Of a stretch of 64,000 bases of DNA, positions 21,011 to 31,900 are shown piece by piece. The DNA lies in contig CM065297.1 of assembly GCA_032871835.1 (NCBI GenBank), positions 70,605,253 through 70,669,252 of the forward strand, written 5' to 3'. How positions within the stretch are numbered: the stretch's first letter is position 1; each line of letters opens with the position of its first letter. The notes below the pieces were generated by a model. It had not been told where the DNA came from, did not search any database, and saw only the letters and a program-made list of their open reading frames with translations. The position numbers were made by a program, and so were the translations under genes. This DNA comes from Dipteronia dyeriana. Its lineage: Eukaryota > Streptophyta > Magnoliopsida > Sapindales > Sapindaceae.

Positions 21011-22299
21011 TTGTACCCTTGATTAATTGATGTATGTGTTCGTGAATCTTTTTCTTTTTATTGTATATATGCATGTTTTAGAAAGAGATGGCACTCTAGG
21101 TATTCGCATATATATTTACATTGGAATGTATGGATATATATATATATATATATTATATGAGGTTTGTTATTGCTCAATTTTGGTCATGGAATTTCAACGT
21201 AATTTTGTTTTGGGATTGTAACAAGACGGGGTGATCTATTATCGCCATAATTTCCTTCTTGGTAGTTGCTAAGTTTTTTTTTATTTTGTTGTTGTAATAA
21301 AAAAAACTGCAGTATTTTGTTATTTAAATTCTTATTTAATACATTCAAGCTTCGAAGACTCGAAGGTTTGAAGAATTAGGAGTAACCGGAACAAGTTTGG
21401 GACCGTGCAAGCCGTAACAACGAACGTACGTGCGAAGAGCGCGCAACCACGTTTGTTGAGCCATGGGCTGCGCACTCCCATGGGTAAGGGCGAGGGGTGC
21501 GTACGCCCATGGGAGGTAGCCGAGGGAGTCCGAAAGACGAAGGTCACGTGAAGACTTGTTCGCCAAGAAAGAGTTCTTGTAATCCAAGATAAATGTAATT
21601 TACTTGTTTTTCTAGGATGGACCAAAATTGTTGCTATTTATATTTTTGTAAATATTGCAATGTTTGTTATTGTTTGATAACATGTCATATAGAATAGGAG
21701 TGCCACTCATATATCTCTTTTGGTATGAACATGCATTGAATAGTTTAAGTATCTAAATTGGCATCTAGATAACTTGGTAAATCATTCTTTGAAATTCGAT
21801 CACACTCCTTAAACAATTGAGTGGGAGAAGGTGTTTTTGAACACCTACGGCCTCCAAGTTTTGTTGAGCTTTATGTTTCATGAATAACCTCCCAAGAGGT
21901 ATTTATGAATGGAATTTAGCATGAAACTTCCTTACAAGGATAGACTAGACAATTAGCCCAAACGATATCTACTCGCAAATGAGGGATATTCGTGAGGGAT
22001 TATATTGAAGGTCGATAACTTGGTAACACACTCAATGTGAGTTTATTAATATCCTCCAAAGAGTTCTTGTTAATAAAGTCACAAGGCTAAAATTGAAAAC
22101 GTTGGTTGTTATGTTAACAATTAGGTGGGACCTAGATCAACTAGTAACTATTGCGAACTCCCAAAGGAGACGTGACATTTATGGGTGTTGGATCACCGTT
22201 GATTTTTTACGATTGAATTATTTAATTCAAGATAAATATTCAAAAGTGCTTAATCATGATTATTTACTTATATATAATTTTTGTTATTGTTCAGAAATC
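21011..22299 (+). other. A2 leader between primer site and gag
   Basis: No sense frame. It contains an AT dinucleotide run (about 21131-21155), the GC-rich island with CCATGGG motifs (about 21400-21560) and the region GGTGGGACCTAGATCAACTA (about 22120-22140). The last corresponds to the B1 insertion site in A1. Confidence 0.8.
21332..21625 (-). other. Antisense ORF in the A2 leader (97 codons)
   Basis: Opposite in sense to the A2 genes. Its C-terminal part (NKRGCALFARTFVV, TVPNLFRLLLILQTF, SSKLECIK) corresponds to the antisense frames of A1 and A3. A second, overlapping minus frame (21587-21345) also stays open because the island is GC-rich. There is no known domain or transcript evidence. 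Confidence 0.35.
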
Positions 22300-23095
22300 A
22301 TGACCCCATCTCTAATCAACATCCTTAAAGACAATACTTTAACTGGTGATAATTATGTCACATGGAAAAGGAAAATTGGGCTTCTATTGCAATCCGAAAA
22401 TCATAAATTTGTTCTATCCACTCCTAAACCACCCACTTCTACCAATGAATCTACTTAGGAGCAAAGAGATGAGTATTAGCAGTGGGAATCTTTTGATGAG
22501 ATGGCTAAATGTTACATTATGGCTATCATCTCTAACGTGTTGCAACAGTAACATGAAGGAATGGAGACTGCTGCCGATATAATGATGTCTCTATAGGAGA
22601 TAATTTCTATTAGGTCTAGGACGACTAAGAGAGAAGCAGTGACTGCTTTTATGAATCTTAGGATGAAACATGGACATGCGGTGAAAGATCACATTATGAA
22701 AGTCATAGCATATCTCAACATTGCTGAACTGAATGGTGCTGAGATAGATAGTGAGACCGAAATTGACATGATTGTCAACTCACTATCGGATTCCTTTGAT
22801 CAATTCAAGTTGGACTACACCTTGAATAATAAGGAATACACCTTGCAAGGCTTGATGCAAGATGTTCAAAGCGCAGAAAAGATCCTTGTGAAAGGCAAGG
22901 GTCAAGAGATTCATACCGTAGGTAAAGTTGCTACTGTTAAGAACTGTAAGAAGGTCAAGAAACAACATAAGAAAAAGTAACTAGGATCTACAAAGAAGGA
23001 GACAAAGAAAGTAACCAAGATCAAAGGAAATTGTTTCCTTTATGGTGAAAAGAAACATTGGAAAAGAAATTGCCCAAAGTCTCATGACAAAAAGG
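22300..23095 (+). pseudogene. A2 Copia gag with altered zinc knuckle
   Basis: ATG at 22300 (MTPSLINILKDNTLTGDNY) starts a Copia gag. It continues with TWKRKIGLLLQSENHKFVL, a stop at about 22456, then AFMNLRMKHGHAVKDHIM and SLSDSFDQFKLDYTLNNKE, and ends in a Lys-rich tail. The zinc knuckle at about 23029-23070 reads CFLYGEKKHWKRNC: the second Cys is replaced by Tyr. It is followed directly by the post-protease segment, with no protease active-site motif between. Confidence 0.88.
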
Positions 23096-23689
23096 AAGAA
23101 AGGGTTCAAGGAAAGGCAAAGGCTTAATAAGAACGAATTCAACTTGCGATTAGGCAATGGAGCGTTGGTGTCTGCTAGTGCAGTGGGAGATATTAGAACT
23201 AGTTTAGATTCTTATAGGCATTTAGATTTAATAGACGTTTACTATGTACCTCAATTCAAGAGGAATTTAATTTTGGTTTCTTGTTTAAATAAATTTGGTT
23301 ATTCGGTTACTTTTAATAAAACCTTTATTATTAGTAAGAATGACAAAATTATTTGCAAAGGTACAATGGAAAATGGTTTATTCTATTTGCATGGAAATAT
23401 CTCTCACTTGTTATACACGGAATCAACGGAACCCAATCATAAAAGAGTAAAATTATCAAAAGATGAAACCTACCTATGGCATTTGTGCCGAGGTCATATT
23501 AACCTTAATAGGATTAAAAGATTGGTATGTTACGGACCTCTAAGTGTCTTAAAGGTTGATGATCTACCAACTTGTGAATCTTGTTTGGAAGGTAAAATGA
23601 CGAAAAGGTCGTTTACAACCAAAGGCGCAACAGCCATTGAATGTTTAGGATTGATATACACTGATGTGTGTGGACCTATGAGCATTTAA
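23096..23689 (+). pseudogene. A2 post-protease and GAG-pre-integrase region
   Basis: Open through RLNKNEFNLRLGNGALVSAS, VGDIRTSLDSYRHL, YVPQFKRNLILVSCLN and the GAG-pre-integrase zinc region WHLCRGHINLNRIKRL with CESC, then into the integrase start YTDVCGPMSI. One substitution in the zinc region (LCRGH instead of LHLGH) is visible. The frame ends in a stop at 23687 where A1 has Gln. Confidence 0.88.
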
Positions 23690-24240
23690 GCAAGAGGTGG
23701 ATATGAGTACTTCATCACTTTCACGGATGATCACTCAAGATTTTGCTATGTTTATCTCATGAGACATAAGTCAGATGCTTTTGATATGTTCAAAGCATTT
23801 AAAGCTGAAGTAGAAAATCAGCTTGAGAAACGTATAAAAATCTTGATCGTGGTGGAGAATATCTATCTGGTGAGTTTCAGTAAAATCTTATTGATAATGG
23901 AATAATTTCTTAGTTTTCTGTACCAGGCACACCTCTACAAAATGGGGTGGCAGAAAGGAGAAATAAAACTTTTTTGGATATGGTTTGGTCTATGTTGAGT
24001 TATTTAACGCTCCGTAGTTCCTTTTGGGGATATGCTTTACAAACTGCCATGTATATTCTAAACGATGTACCATCTAATTCGGTTCCTAAAACACCGCATG
24101 AGTTGTGGACTGGGCAAAAGCCTAGTTTACAACACTTAAGGATATTTGGATGTTCTGCGCACGTGTTAAAAGGAAGGACAGATAAGATGGATATTTGTAG
24201 GGTATACAAAAGGAATAAAATGATATTATTTTTATAGTCC
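23690..24240 (+). pseudogene. A2 Copia integrase, second catalytic Asp deleted
   Basis: Continues the core with GGYEYFITFTDDHSRF. Around 23845 a deletion of about 7 bp relative to A1 removes the RSD residues before RGGEYLSGEFQ, so the second catalytic Asp is lost and the frame shifts. Downstream, NGVAERRNKTFLDMVW with the Glu and the LWTGQKPSLQHLRIFGC motif are intact in the frame 23947-24237. Confidence 0.88.
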
Positions 24241-24697
24241 TTCAGATCTTAAAGTATTTGTTTCTACAAATGCCAAATTTCTAGAAGAGGACTATATGAA
24301 TAATTTTGTGCCTAAAAGTAGAATTGTCGTAAATGAGCTTTTAGGAGATACAATTACATAATAGGTTTCGCAACCAAGCCCAATTGTAAGTTCCGTATCA
24401 ACAAAAGATCAACAATCTACCATACCTCGTCGTAGTGGGAGGGTTGTTAGACAACCTGAGAGATACATCGGTCTAGGAGAATCTGTAGAGAATCTTTCAG
24501 ACGACGATGATCCCTATATGTACAAGGAAGCAATGGAAGATGTTGATTGTCGCCATTGGTAAAAGGCAATGCAATCCGAAATTGAATCTATGTTCAAAAA
24601 TAAAGTCTGGTCTCTTGTAGACTTGCCTAAAGCGATAAAACCCATCGGGTGCAAGTGGGTATACAAGAGGAAAAGAGGAATGGATGGAAAGGTGGAT
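24241..24697 (+). pseudogene. A2 linker and first part of RT, truncated
   Basis: The linker has PRRSGRVVRQP; then comes the RT start with AMQSEIESMF and CKWVYKRKRGMDGKV. It stops at about 24697, where the sequence passes directly into the A2 LTR. The palm domain with YVDD and the RNase H are absent. Confidence 0.85.
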
Positions 24698-25062
24698 ATT
24701 AAATCTTAACGTTAAGTTTTCAATAGTGTTTATTGAAACATGGCTTCTGGACAAGTCAAAATATCCAAGTTCAAAATGTGGTCATGTGAGTAAATATGGT
24801 AACTTGGAGAGCTATAGGCGGTCTATAAGCTCTTGGAAATTACTGATATTCTTAATGAGGATACACTTTCTCCAATAAGTTTGTCTAGGGTACGAATGAG
24901 TAAAATCAACTTATTCTATCTTTATTTAAGAGTTCAATTTTAGTTCATTAGTGGAATGAACTAAAATTAAATAGATCGGACATAAGTGAATCATTTGTTG
25001 ATTGTGATTGGGTTGTGTCTATTGGAGCTTAAATTTAGATAGCCCGCCAAGATCCCCAAATC
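24698..25062 (+). repeat. A2 3' LTR fragment
   Basis: Corresponds to bases about 680-1045 of the 5' LTR (19192-19557). Both ends are deletion junctions. The left one shares TGGA between the RT and LTR sequences. At the right, LTR homology ends in GCCAAGATCCCCAA and C1 leader follows. Confidence 0.85.
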
Positions 25063-25404
25063 GGTCGAAGATAGGCTACCTGGTTCCAAGCCTGCTCGGC
25101 TCTCCATAAGCGTTGGGATTCACATACTGGGTTACGATGCCCTCAGCACGCAGTTGCAGGTGGACATTTCCATGAAGGCCGCTGCTTGTTGGTCGAGCAT
25201 GGCCTGGCTTTTTTTAGGAGGGATAGGAGGCCACGCTGCGGTTGGATGGACCGGAGCTTAACTACGGTGCCCAAATTTCCTACCCTTCATTTGGGCCTTT
25301 CGTGTCTATGCAGCAAAAGTTTGTCCCGAATCCTCGGGTTGCAGTGGGAGGTGCGGAGCCTCATAACTCTTGTAAAACAACAAACAAGTAAACTATTCAT
25401 AAAT
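25063..25404 (-). other. C1 gag start/leader remnant
   Basis: Similar in layout to the C2 and C4 leaders (38160-38430 and 48540-48820), including the stretch near TTTCCATGAAGGCCGCTGC. No open gag frame was found. It lies between the A2 fragment and the C1 primer site. Confidence 0.5.
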
Positions 25405-25442
25405 TGGTTGTGGGTTCGGTCCCTATAGACGGTGCCAGAAAA
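25405..25442 (-). promoter_or_regulatory. C1 primer binding site
   Basis: Read on the minus strand after the LTR: TGGCACCGTCTATAGGGACC. It fits the TGGCGCCGTCTGTGGGA type of primer site used by many plant Tat elements. It is better preserved than in C2 (38432-38454) and C4 (48820-48842). Confidence 0.7.
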
Positions 25443-26530
25443 TGTTAATCGAAAATTCACTTGTGGTGAGGAATTTCTGTTAGCATCCTCAAGACCACTA
25501 CCTCAGAGATGGAGGCCGGGGTTGGTACTTTCGGTACCTGGTTTGTATATTTGAAAGTGAATATGACGGTGAATGACAGCATGAAATATTAAGACACGTA
25601 AAGGAAAATGAATCTAATTTATTATTGAATCATATGATGTATACAGAAGTTATTCAAATGGTCATTGTCATTCTTGAGTACAATGGGTATGGTGGCTTCG
25701 TGCCTGTCGAGAAGTAGAAAACTGTGGTGGCCTTGTTTTGATCACAGAATTTAGGCCGAGTAAAAACTCTTTTATTCTCTCCCTTTTTTTTATTTTTCCT
25801 CCCACACTCATGCACACTTGTGCGTATTTATGCATAGTCCAACTAGGTTAAACTTGTGATCCACCCGCCATTATTTTCCCAATAAAATCCCTCATTATCG
25901 AGTGGGATTTCCTGTTTGAATGTCATTGACTTTGGAACAGTGACGGAATCGGGAATATTTGGGATAAAGATAAGTTTGTTTCCTCTTTGGACTCAATCAC
26001 TTGCCCTACACATGCGCCGTGTTTCAATGTAATTTTGAGAGTGAAGGCGATCTTGTATAATAACCTGGTGAGATACGTCATGGAGGTAACAGAATATGGC
26101 ATTTAATGTTTTGAAAGGAAAGGTAGATCCATGCTCTTATCATTATATTAGGAGCTCGATCTGACCTTTCCAGGTCTCTTTTGGAGCTTGAAATGACCAT
26201 GTTAGCGGTGACGAAGCTTTTGTGAGCTTCCTCCTTACCTGCCTAGATAGATTTTCATCTTCCCTCGACGAGATGGAGTGATACTGTAGTATGAGCTTGA
26301 TGCCTTACAAATATCTCTATGTGTTTAGAGAGGATGGCGGGCTTCTGAGAAGGCTGCGAGGTAATTTCTACCTCGAGAAGCCTGGATCGTCTTGTATCGG
26401 TCTTGCCTTGGGTTCTTATTTCGATGTAAGAAGCTTGATCAGATCATGTCGATCTTCACCTCGGGGTGTTACCAGGGCGTGATGACCTTTCCTCGCTGAA
26501 TCAATTTGTACTGGTTATCATCTAGGCACA
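25443..26530 (-). repeat. C1 LTR, possibly shared with C2
   Basis: About 1088 bp. Its right-strand start TGTTAATCGAAAATTCAC matches the C2, C4 and solo-LTR termini. The body is collinear with them but clearly more diverged. The far end lacks the expected TTAACA and abuts family B gag at about 26535. It is the 5' LTR of C1. Because C2 also runs minus and lies upstream with no other 3' LTR, it could equally be the C2 3' LTR, giving an LTR-internal-LTR-internal array. Confidence 0.65.
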
Positions 26531-26535
26531 TAAGA

Positions 26536-26770
26536 TGGCATGCATTGCCTTGTTGTTCCACTTGGAAACTTCAAATTCTTGTGTGCTCCATTGAGACTTA
26601 GGCTTGAGAACTTCATCTCCATCATAATTGGTCATCTTCAGAAGAGTGTAACCATCTTCAACCTGCCATCATTGCATGATCATCTAATTGGAAAATATAA
26701 GACTCCATATTATCTTTCCATGAGGCATAATTATAACCTTTAAACAAAGGTGGTCTTATACTTGGTGCTC
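26536..26770 (-). pseudogene. B2 gag N-terminal fragment (DUF4219/UBN2 type)
   Basis: The minus strand reads RPPLFKGYNYASWKDNMES, the standard start of a UBN2-type Copia gag. After a one-base insertion near 26660 it continues VEDGYTLLKMTNYDGDEVL, KPKSQWSTQEFEV and WNNKAM. Everything downstream is missing: at about 26535 the sequence changes to the C1 LTR. It shows that family B is Copia and gives the N-terminal part missing from B3. Confidence 0.8.
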
Positions 26771-26921
26771 CCTATTTACTCATCCTAATCTCACTCATTG
26801 TGTTTCGGTTATAAATGAGATGCAAATGTAATGCAACAAATAAAATGCATAGTGCAACAAGCAAGACACACACAAAGTACGGATCACCTAATTATGTCTA
26901 GGCACTAACTCTGATACCAAT
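26771..26921 (-). other. B2 leader and primer binding site
   Basis: The short leader upstream of gag. Directly next to the LTR, the minus strand reads ATTGGTATCAGAGTTAGTGCC, an initiator-Met-type primer site. The same site with CAAAGC occurs at the end of B1. Confidence 0.75.
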
Positions 26922-28577
26922 TGAAAATTCTCTTTAAAACGTGTATGTCTATACCTATATGGGGTGAATAGATTTTAATCAAAACAATTACCAATGTGTT
27001 GATTATTCAGTGTTAACAAAAACTACCCAAAATTATCATGCATTCAATTAAACTAATTATGCTTCAAACAATAAAAACACATGATATATACGTAAAAACC
27101 ATTCGATAGGGGAAAAACGGCTATCCTTCTAACCACATCCGATCCTCAAAATCCACTATTGAATGAAAGTTTACAACCTAGGTTGACTGCCCGTCACACC
27201 GTACATGTTTACTAACCACTCTATCCAACGGGCCTTTGATAGTGATCTTGGATCAACAAGCTTGTGCACTAAAAAAATTGTCACAAAGCTTAACCTCAAT
27301 GAAGAGTTATAACAACCTGAGTGAATGTATACAAATATTCTAAATGTAGAAAATAGGGGTTAACACATTTAAGCTTATCTAAGGATTAATGATGACAATG
27401 AATGCAAATCCTAGATATAAATTCTTTAAATACAATTGCAAGAAGATTTAGCTAGATGGGTAAAATCATCCTAAAAGCTAGCTATTACAAAATACTAATC
27501 TCAACCAACAATCAATAATTCAATCATGTTATAAATGCAATTAAATATTAAAGTATACATTCAATGAGCAATAAATGCTTTTCCTAGGTAAACATGGCCT
27601 AGTAATGAAACAATATAATCTAGGCCATGAAGATGTTACCTATTCAAAGACAAACAAGAAAACCCATACTTGGAAGTGGAAGGGATGAACTATATGCTCA
27701 AGGATTGAAGTTTTGTTGAGTAAAAATGTGTTCTTGGGAGCTCTCTCTCTCATGGAGTCAATATATCTCTCTAGGAAAAAAATTCAGAGCTCTAGGTCTG
27801 ATTTGGGATGAAGATGATATATTCTGGTGTGAAATGAGCTGCACACGAAAAGACGTTTTTGTCCAAATAATGTTTTTCACTTGAGACTTCGCACGAGGCT
27901 TAAGGGAAAACTTTTCAAGCGAAACTTATTGTCAGGTTTTTTGCTTGAGACTTTGCTCGAGGCTTGAGCGAATGCACTCTCAACACTCCAACTTAAAATT
28001 CAAGCGGTTCAAAACATGATCAAACGACTTCGAAACCTTTCGTACGGTATATTGATGGAAAGGTATGGAATTCTACTTTCAACTCCAATTAACAAAACCT
28101 GATTTGGATGACTATAGATTGAGTTATGGTCAAATGAGTGACCAAAGGTCAGATTTGGACAAGAACAAAAGTGCCCAAACTCTTGGAAACAACATTGTGA
28201 CCAAAGACCAAACCAAAAAAAAAATGGGACTTTCTCAAATGGTCACTGAACATGCTAAAACAAGCACACCATCGTGCAAGCGTGAATACAACACAAAGCC
28301 ACAGATAAATCTATAAATGAAGTGCAAGTGTGATTGTGACATGAATGCATACAAGAGTAATAAGAAGCAAATACATGTCAATACAAATGCATGTAAGTGT
28401 GAACAACTAATATCTCTTCAGGAGTTACGCAAAGTGATATAACTTTGGAGTGCTCTTGAGATGACGATGCCATCAAAACTTGATCACGAGCATTAAGGCC
28501 TAATCTACCCTTAAATGTTAATCCTCAATTGTGGTTTGTCGATTGAAATATGCCAATCAATAAATGAGGAACTTACA
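26922..28577 (-). repeat. B2 5' LTR
   Basis: 1656 bp. The element-sense start is TGTAAGTTCCTCATTTATTG (28577 downward) and the end is GAATTTTCA (26922). A TATA-like ATATATCATC is on the minus strand at about 27810-27822. Near 27880-27965 it has two copies of a CTTGAGACTTYGC / CGAGGCTTGAGCG hairpin motif in place of the B1 64-bp array. Confidence 0.85.
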
Positions 28578-29229
28578 CTTTCAAAATTCTAAAAAGTCCT
28601 AAGCCTTTCTATCCTCTTCACTTCTTTCTAGACCAATCTCTTCCTCTAATATTTTGAACTTTGATGGCGAGAGTGTTTATAGGTTGGTGGAGAGCGTTGT
28701 TCCATGCTCTCGTGGGAAGAGCTCTAGAAGAAAGCAGCAGAGAGAGTGATGTTCCCCCGCTACAGTGGTGTTGTTCGGGTCGAAACACTACCATTGGGAC
28801 TTATTTTTCAAGCAACCCAGATGCCCTGCTGGAGATTATCGAGGGGGATTCAAGCGAGAATTTTGGCAATATTGGAATTGATGGGGGTTCGGTTGGTACT
28901 GAGTTGATATCGCCTGGTGGGATACTCATCCTTCCCTAAAACTTTCGTGTCATCCCCGATTCAACCGCCACGGAGGCCACCATCAATCATTTGAGGAGTC
29001 CATTCAAGATCCTTGAGAGCAATTATGTTACCATACTGCACCGAAGGTATAACGTGTACACATCCACTGCCGGTGTGCTCCCGATAAATGTTGCCGCATT
29101 TGATAGTGGAGTCAGGCTCCCTCTTCATCCGACCCCCCGTAGGGCGCTTCACCCTCTGTAGCTAGCCCCCTTTTCAGCTTACGTCGATATTCTGGAAACA
29201 CCGTGTGGGCTTTCTCAAGCTTTAGAAAG

Positions 29230-30303
29230 TGTTAACAACCATTTTTTGTAAGAGGTCAAAGAGAAATTCTCCACCTAGGTAGCACCTGACAGAAGGCATC
29301 TCCACACACCGGATGGATACTGGATGTAATGGTTTACCTCAAAGTACCAGGTCCAGTACAACATAGGTACCTTGACATCATTATAGGAGCAAGATAAAGC
29401 TCCTACACCCTCTCGGGTTACTCAACTGATACCAGGTACCCCGACAATGACCTGTTACCCCGTCGAGGTACAAGTCCTACCTTTCCAGAAAGAATAAGGA
29501 TGCCCATAATGCTCCTATAGGATTTCAAATCTCCAAGGAAATCAACCAAGCACCTTACCACTAGAATGGTACCTCGTCGTCGCGATCGATCAAGCGCCAT
29601 GCTATCAGGATGGTACCTCGGGAAACCTCGCTAGCAAACTTGTACTACGGGGTACCTTACCACATCACCAGGTTGATACTTTGAGGTATCACACCATAAA
29701 CAAATGGAAATAAAATTTTCTCCCAACAGTACACACAACTAAAATGAAAAGTTCAAAAAAGAAACAAACATGCTACTCGCCAAGATATCCTCCCGGTCGA
29801 TTCTCTAAGGTCAATCACATTAAATAGAAAATCCGGCAAAATGCGGAACAAAGATCATCCAGTGATCTTTGACTTGTACGCCAAGGGAAAACCCTAGCAA
29901 CTTTGTGAATAAATACACGGATAGTATCGACTGGAAAGAAGAGGTGGGAGGAAGAAAAAACTGAGTCCTGAAACCTTAAGAGCTATTACTTGATTCTGCA
30001 GTCAGTATCAAGCTTAGCCATGTCATGGTCTTTTGGGTCCACTTATCGACTTGTACACATTCGCCACCTCCAAATAGGTAGAGAGAGAAATGAGAGACAT
30101 AAAGTAATTCCTGTCATTTGTACACCCCGGATTATTGACTAAAATAAGAATCATTCTGTTTGCCATCGTTTCTTCTCGCATTTCACCTATTAATACACGT
30201 GTAACCAATACCAAAAGTACCTACCCCAATCATGATCTACCTAGGCTGTGATCCTAAGGATGTTAGATAAAATTCCTCACCTAGAGTGAATTTTTGGTTA
30301 ATA
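29230..30303 (+). mobile_element. Tat family C solo LTR with perfect 5-bp target duplication
   Basis: 1074 bp, starting TGTTAACAACC and ending GAATTTTTGGTTAATA (TA for CA by one transition). It is flanked by GAAAG at 29225-29229 and 30304-30308. It aligns in reverse complement with the C2 LTR (38455-39513) along its length and so defines the true ends and size of a family C LTR. It interrupts the accessory ORF. Confidence 0.9.
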
Positions 30304-30665
30304 GAAAGGGCAATACAAGAAGGAAAAAATTGATATGGAACCAGGACCAGATGAGTTAAGGTCACTAGTATTTCCCCAATCCAAAGGGACAATTCTATGC
30401 TTGAGTTAAAAATAGCTTAAATTTCATTGTCCCTGGTGTTACCCAAAAGGATGCTCCCTAAAAGGATGAATGGGTTATGGTAGGTGGTGACTGGGGAGTT
30501 CTGTTCACATCGGTGGTACTAAGTACAAGGTTCTACTCTATTAAGTAGCAAACCCGTTTGGGAGAAAGTCACCCTTTCTACGAAATCAAGGCTGATCTTG
30601 TGGACCACTGCTTCTTTGATGCTGGCAGTATGGACCACTGCCCACATATCTCTTCCACTTCACAG

Positions 30666-30749
30666 GTAGGATAAACCTCTATATTTCTATTGATACATGT
30701 TTATTGCTTGTCATTTATGTATTCTAACTATCTTTGTTGATTTCTACAG
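30666..30749 (+). other. Predicted intron 1 of the C2 accessory ORF
   Basis: 84 bp with the donor CAG|GTAGG, a T-rich 3' part and the acceptor TTCTACAG|T. Confidence 0.5.
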
Positions 30750-31302
30750 TTTTTCCCTTTGGACCGCTAGAGGATTTTCTTCCTCCACTAGTTCTTGCCC
30801 CACCTAGGTCCTCCACCGCCAAAACTGCTAGGACTCATCCTCTTCCTCCAATAGTATTATAGAGTAACGGGTGCATTCTTGTTGGGATTCCTAGGGCACC
30901 TCTCGTCTCTCCCTCAGTCCTACATCCTAAATGGCCATATTTACATCCCGATAGACTAGGGTGAAAGGTCAAGGCTTTACTGCTCCTACTACTGCTACTA
31001 CTACTGCTTCGTCCACCGCTACTACTAGTTCTACTGCTACTGCTTCTACCTATACCGTTGATGCTGCTATTCCACCTCCCTTACTTGCATCAGTGCTTCC
31101 TATGGCAAGAGGAGGTTTAGAAACTGCTACTGCCATTACTGTTTTGGCTCCTTAGGAATGAACTCAATCTCAACCGAGGATTACTTGTCAGAATGAGGTT
31201 TTGGACCGGTTCATCTTTGCCTATCCCGACGGGAGCTTGAGTCCCTTGACATTGATGCCTTCTGACATCCTATTTTCCAAGGGCTCTGTCCTCATAATTA
31301 AG

Positions 31303-31388
31303 GTAAAAAGTATATCCTGGTTAACTCCATTTTATCCTACACTTTCCCGTACTTGCACAGTAGCTAACTTGAATTGTATGACTTGCAG
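31303..31388 (+). other. Predicted intron 2 of the C2 accessory ORF
   Basis: 86 bp, AAG|GTAAAAAG to GACTTGCAG|ACTTTT. Splicing joins GSVLIIK to TFKYNVAVSHLM in frame. The intron sits at the same place in the E accessory ORF (46191-46273, minus), where the acceptor has decayed from AG to AA. Confidence 0.65.
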
Positions 31389-31900
31389 ACTTTTAAATAT
31401 AATGTCGCGGTAAGCCATTTAATGACTTTTATGAAGAAGCATGCTGAAGATTCTAAGGCCAAGGTTGAGAAGGTACAGACTGAGCATGCTAAATTGTAGG
31501 CTGATAACCAAGGTTTGCCAAGCCCTGGACCAGACCATCAAATCCCTCAAGAATGCCAAAGGTAGCACGAAATGAAACAAAAAAGTATAAGATACTGAGG
31601 CCCTCTTGTTAAAACATTACACCAAGGAGAGGGATCTCACGAGGGACAAAGTGTAAGAGCTAGAAGGTGAGATCCAAGACCTGCGTGAAAAAGTGGCTAG
31701 CTTGGGAGCTGAGGTCGATTCTTCTTTTGAAGATGGCTACATCTACGCTGTGTTTCATGCAGCTCAGGCTCTTCCCCCTACATTTGATTTTTCCATTATC
31801 GCAAATAGGAATAGAGAAGAGATCCTGGAGAAGGCTAGGAGGATGTCAGCACTGACTTCTGATAGAGCAGGATATTCTCGAGCTACTTGAGCCGTTGAAG

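Larger units (their letters stand above)
18513..25062 (+). mobile_element. Copia retrotransposon A2, 3' end truncated
   Basis: A plus-strand copy with 5' LTR 18513-20992, primer site, leader, gag, pre-integrase, integrase and the very start of RT. It then jumps at about 24697 into the middle of its own 3' LTR (24698-25062). The rest of the 3' LTR and the right target duplication are missing. It was inserted into C1 gag after CTTTA (18508-18512), and C1 leader DNA resumes at 25063. Confidence 0.88.
28664..31900 (+). pseudogene. C2 accessory ORF, antisense to pol, with two introns
   Basis: A plus-strand ORF lying beyond the 3' end of the minus-strand C2 pol, as in Tat elements with an antisense extra ORF. 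The segment 28942-29180 reads like the Transposase_28 (gypsy-type) domain, with NVYTSTAGVLPINVAAF then GVRLPLHPTPRRAL. After a solo LTR (29230-30303) it resumes with WVMVGGDWGVLF. A Ser/Thr/Ala-rich linker (30961-31110), a NEVLDRFIFAYPDGSL-type motif and a coiled coil (31389-31890) follow. Introns: 30666-30749 and 31303-31388, both GT-AG. Stops are scattered. The function of such proteins is unknown. Confidence 0.65.

Noticed and set aside
30961..31155. Ser/Thr/Ala-rich small protein as a separate gene
   Set aside because: It lies between the two predicted introns as the low-complexity linker of the accessory ORF and has no own context.
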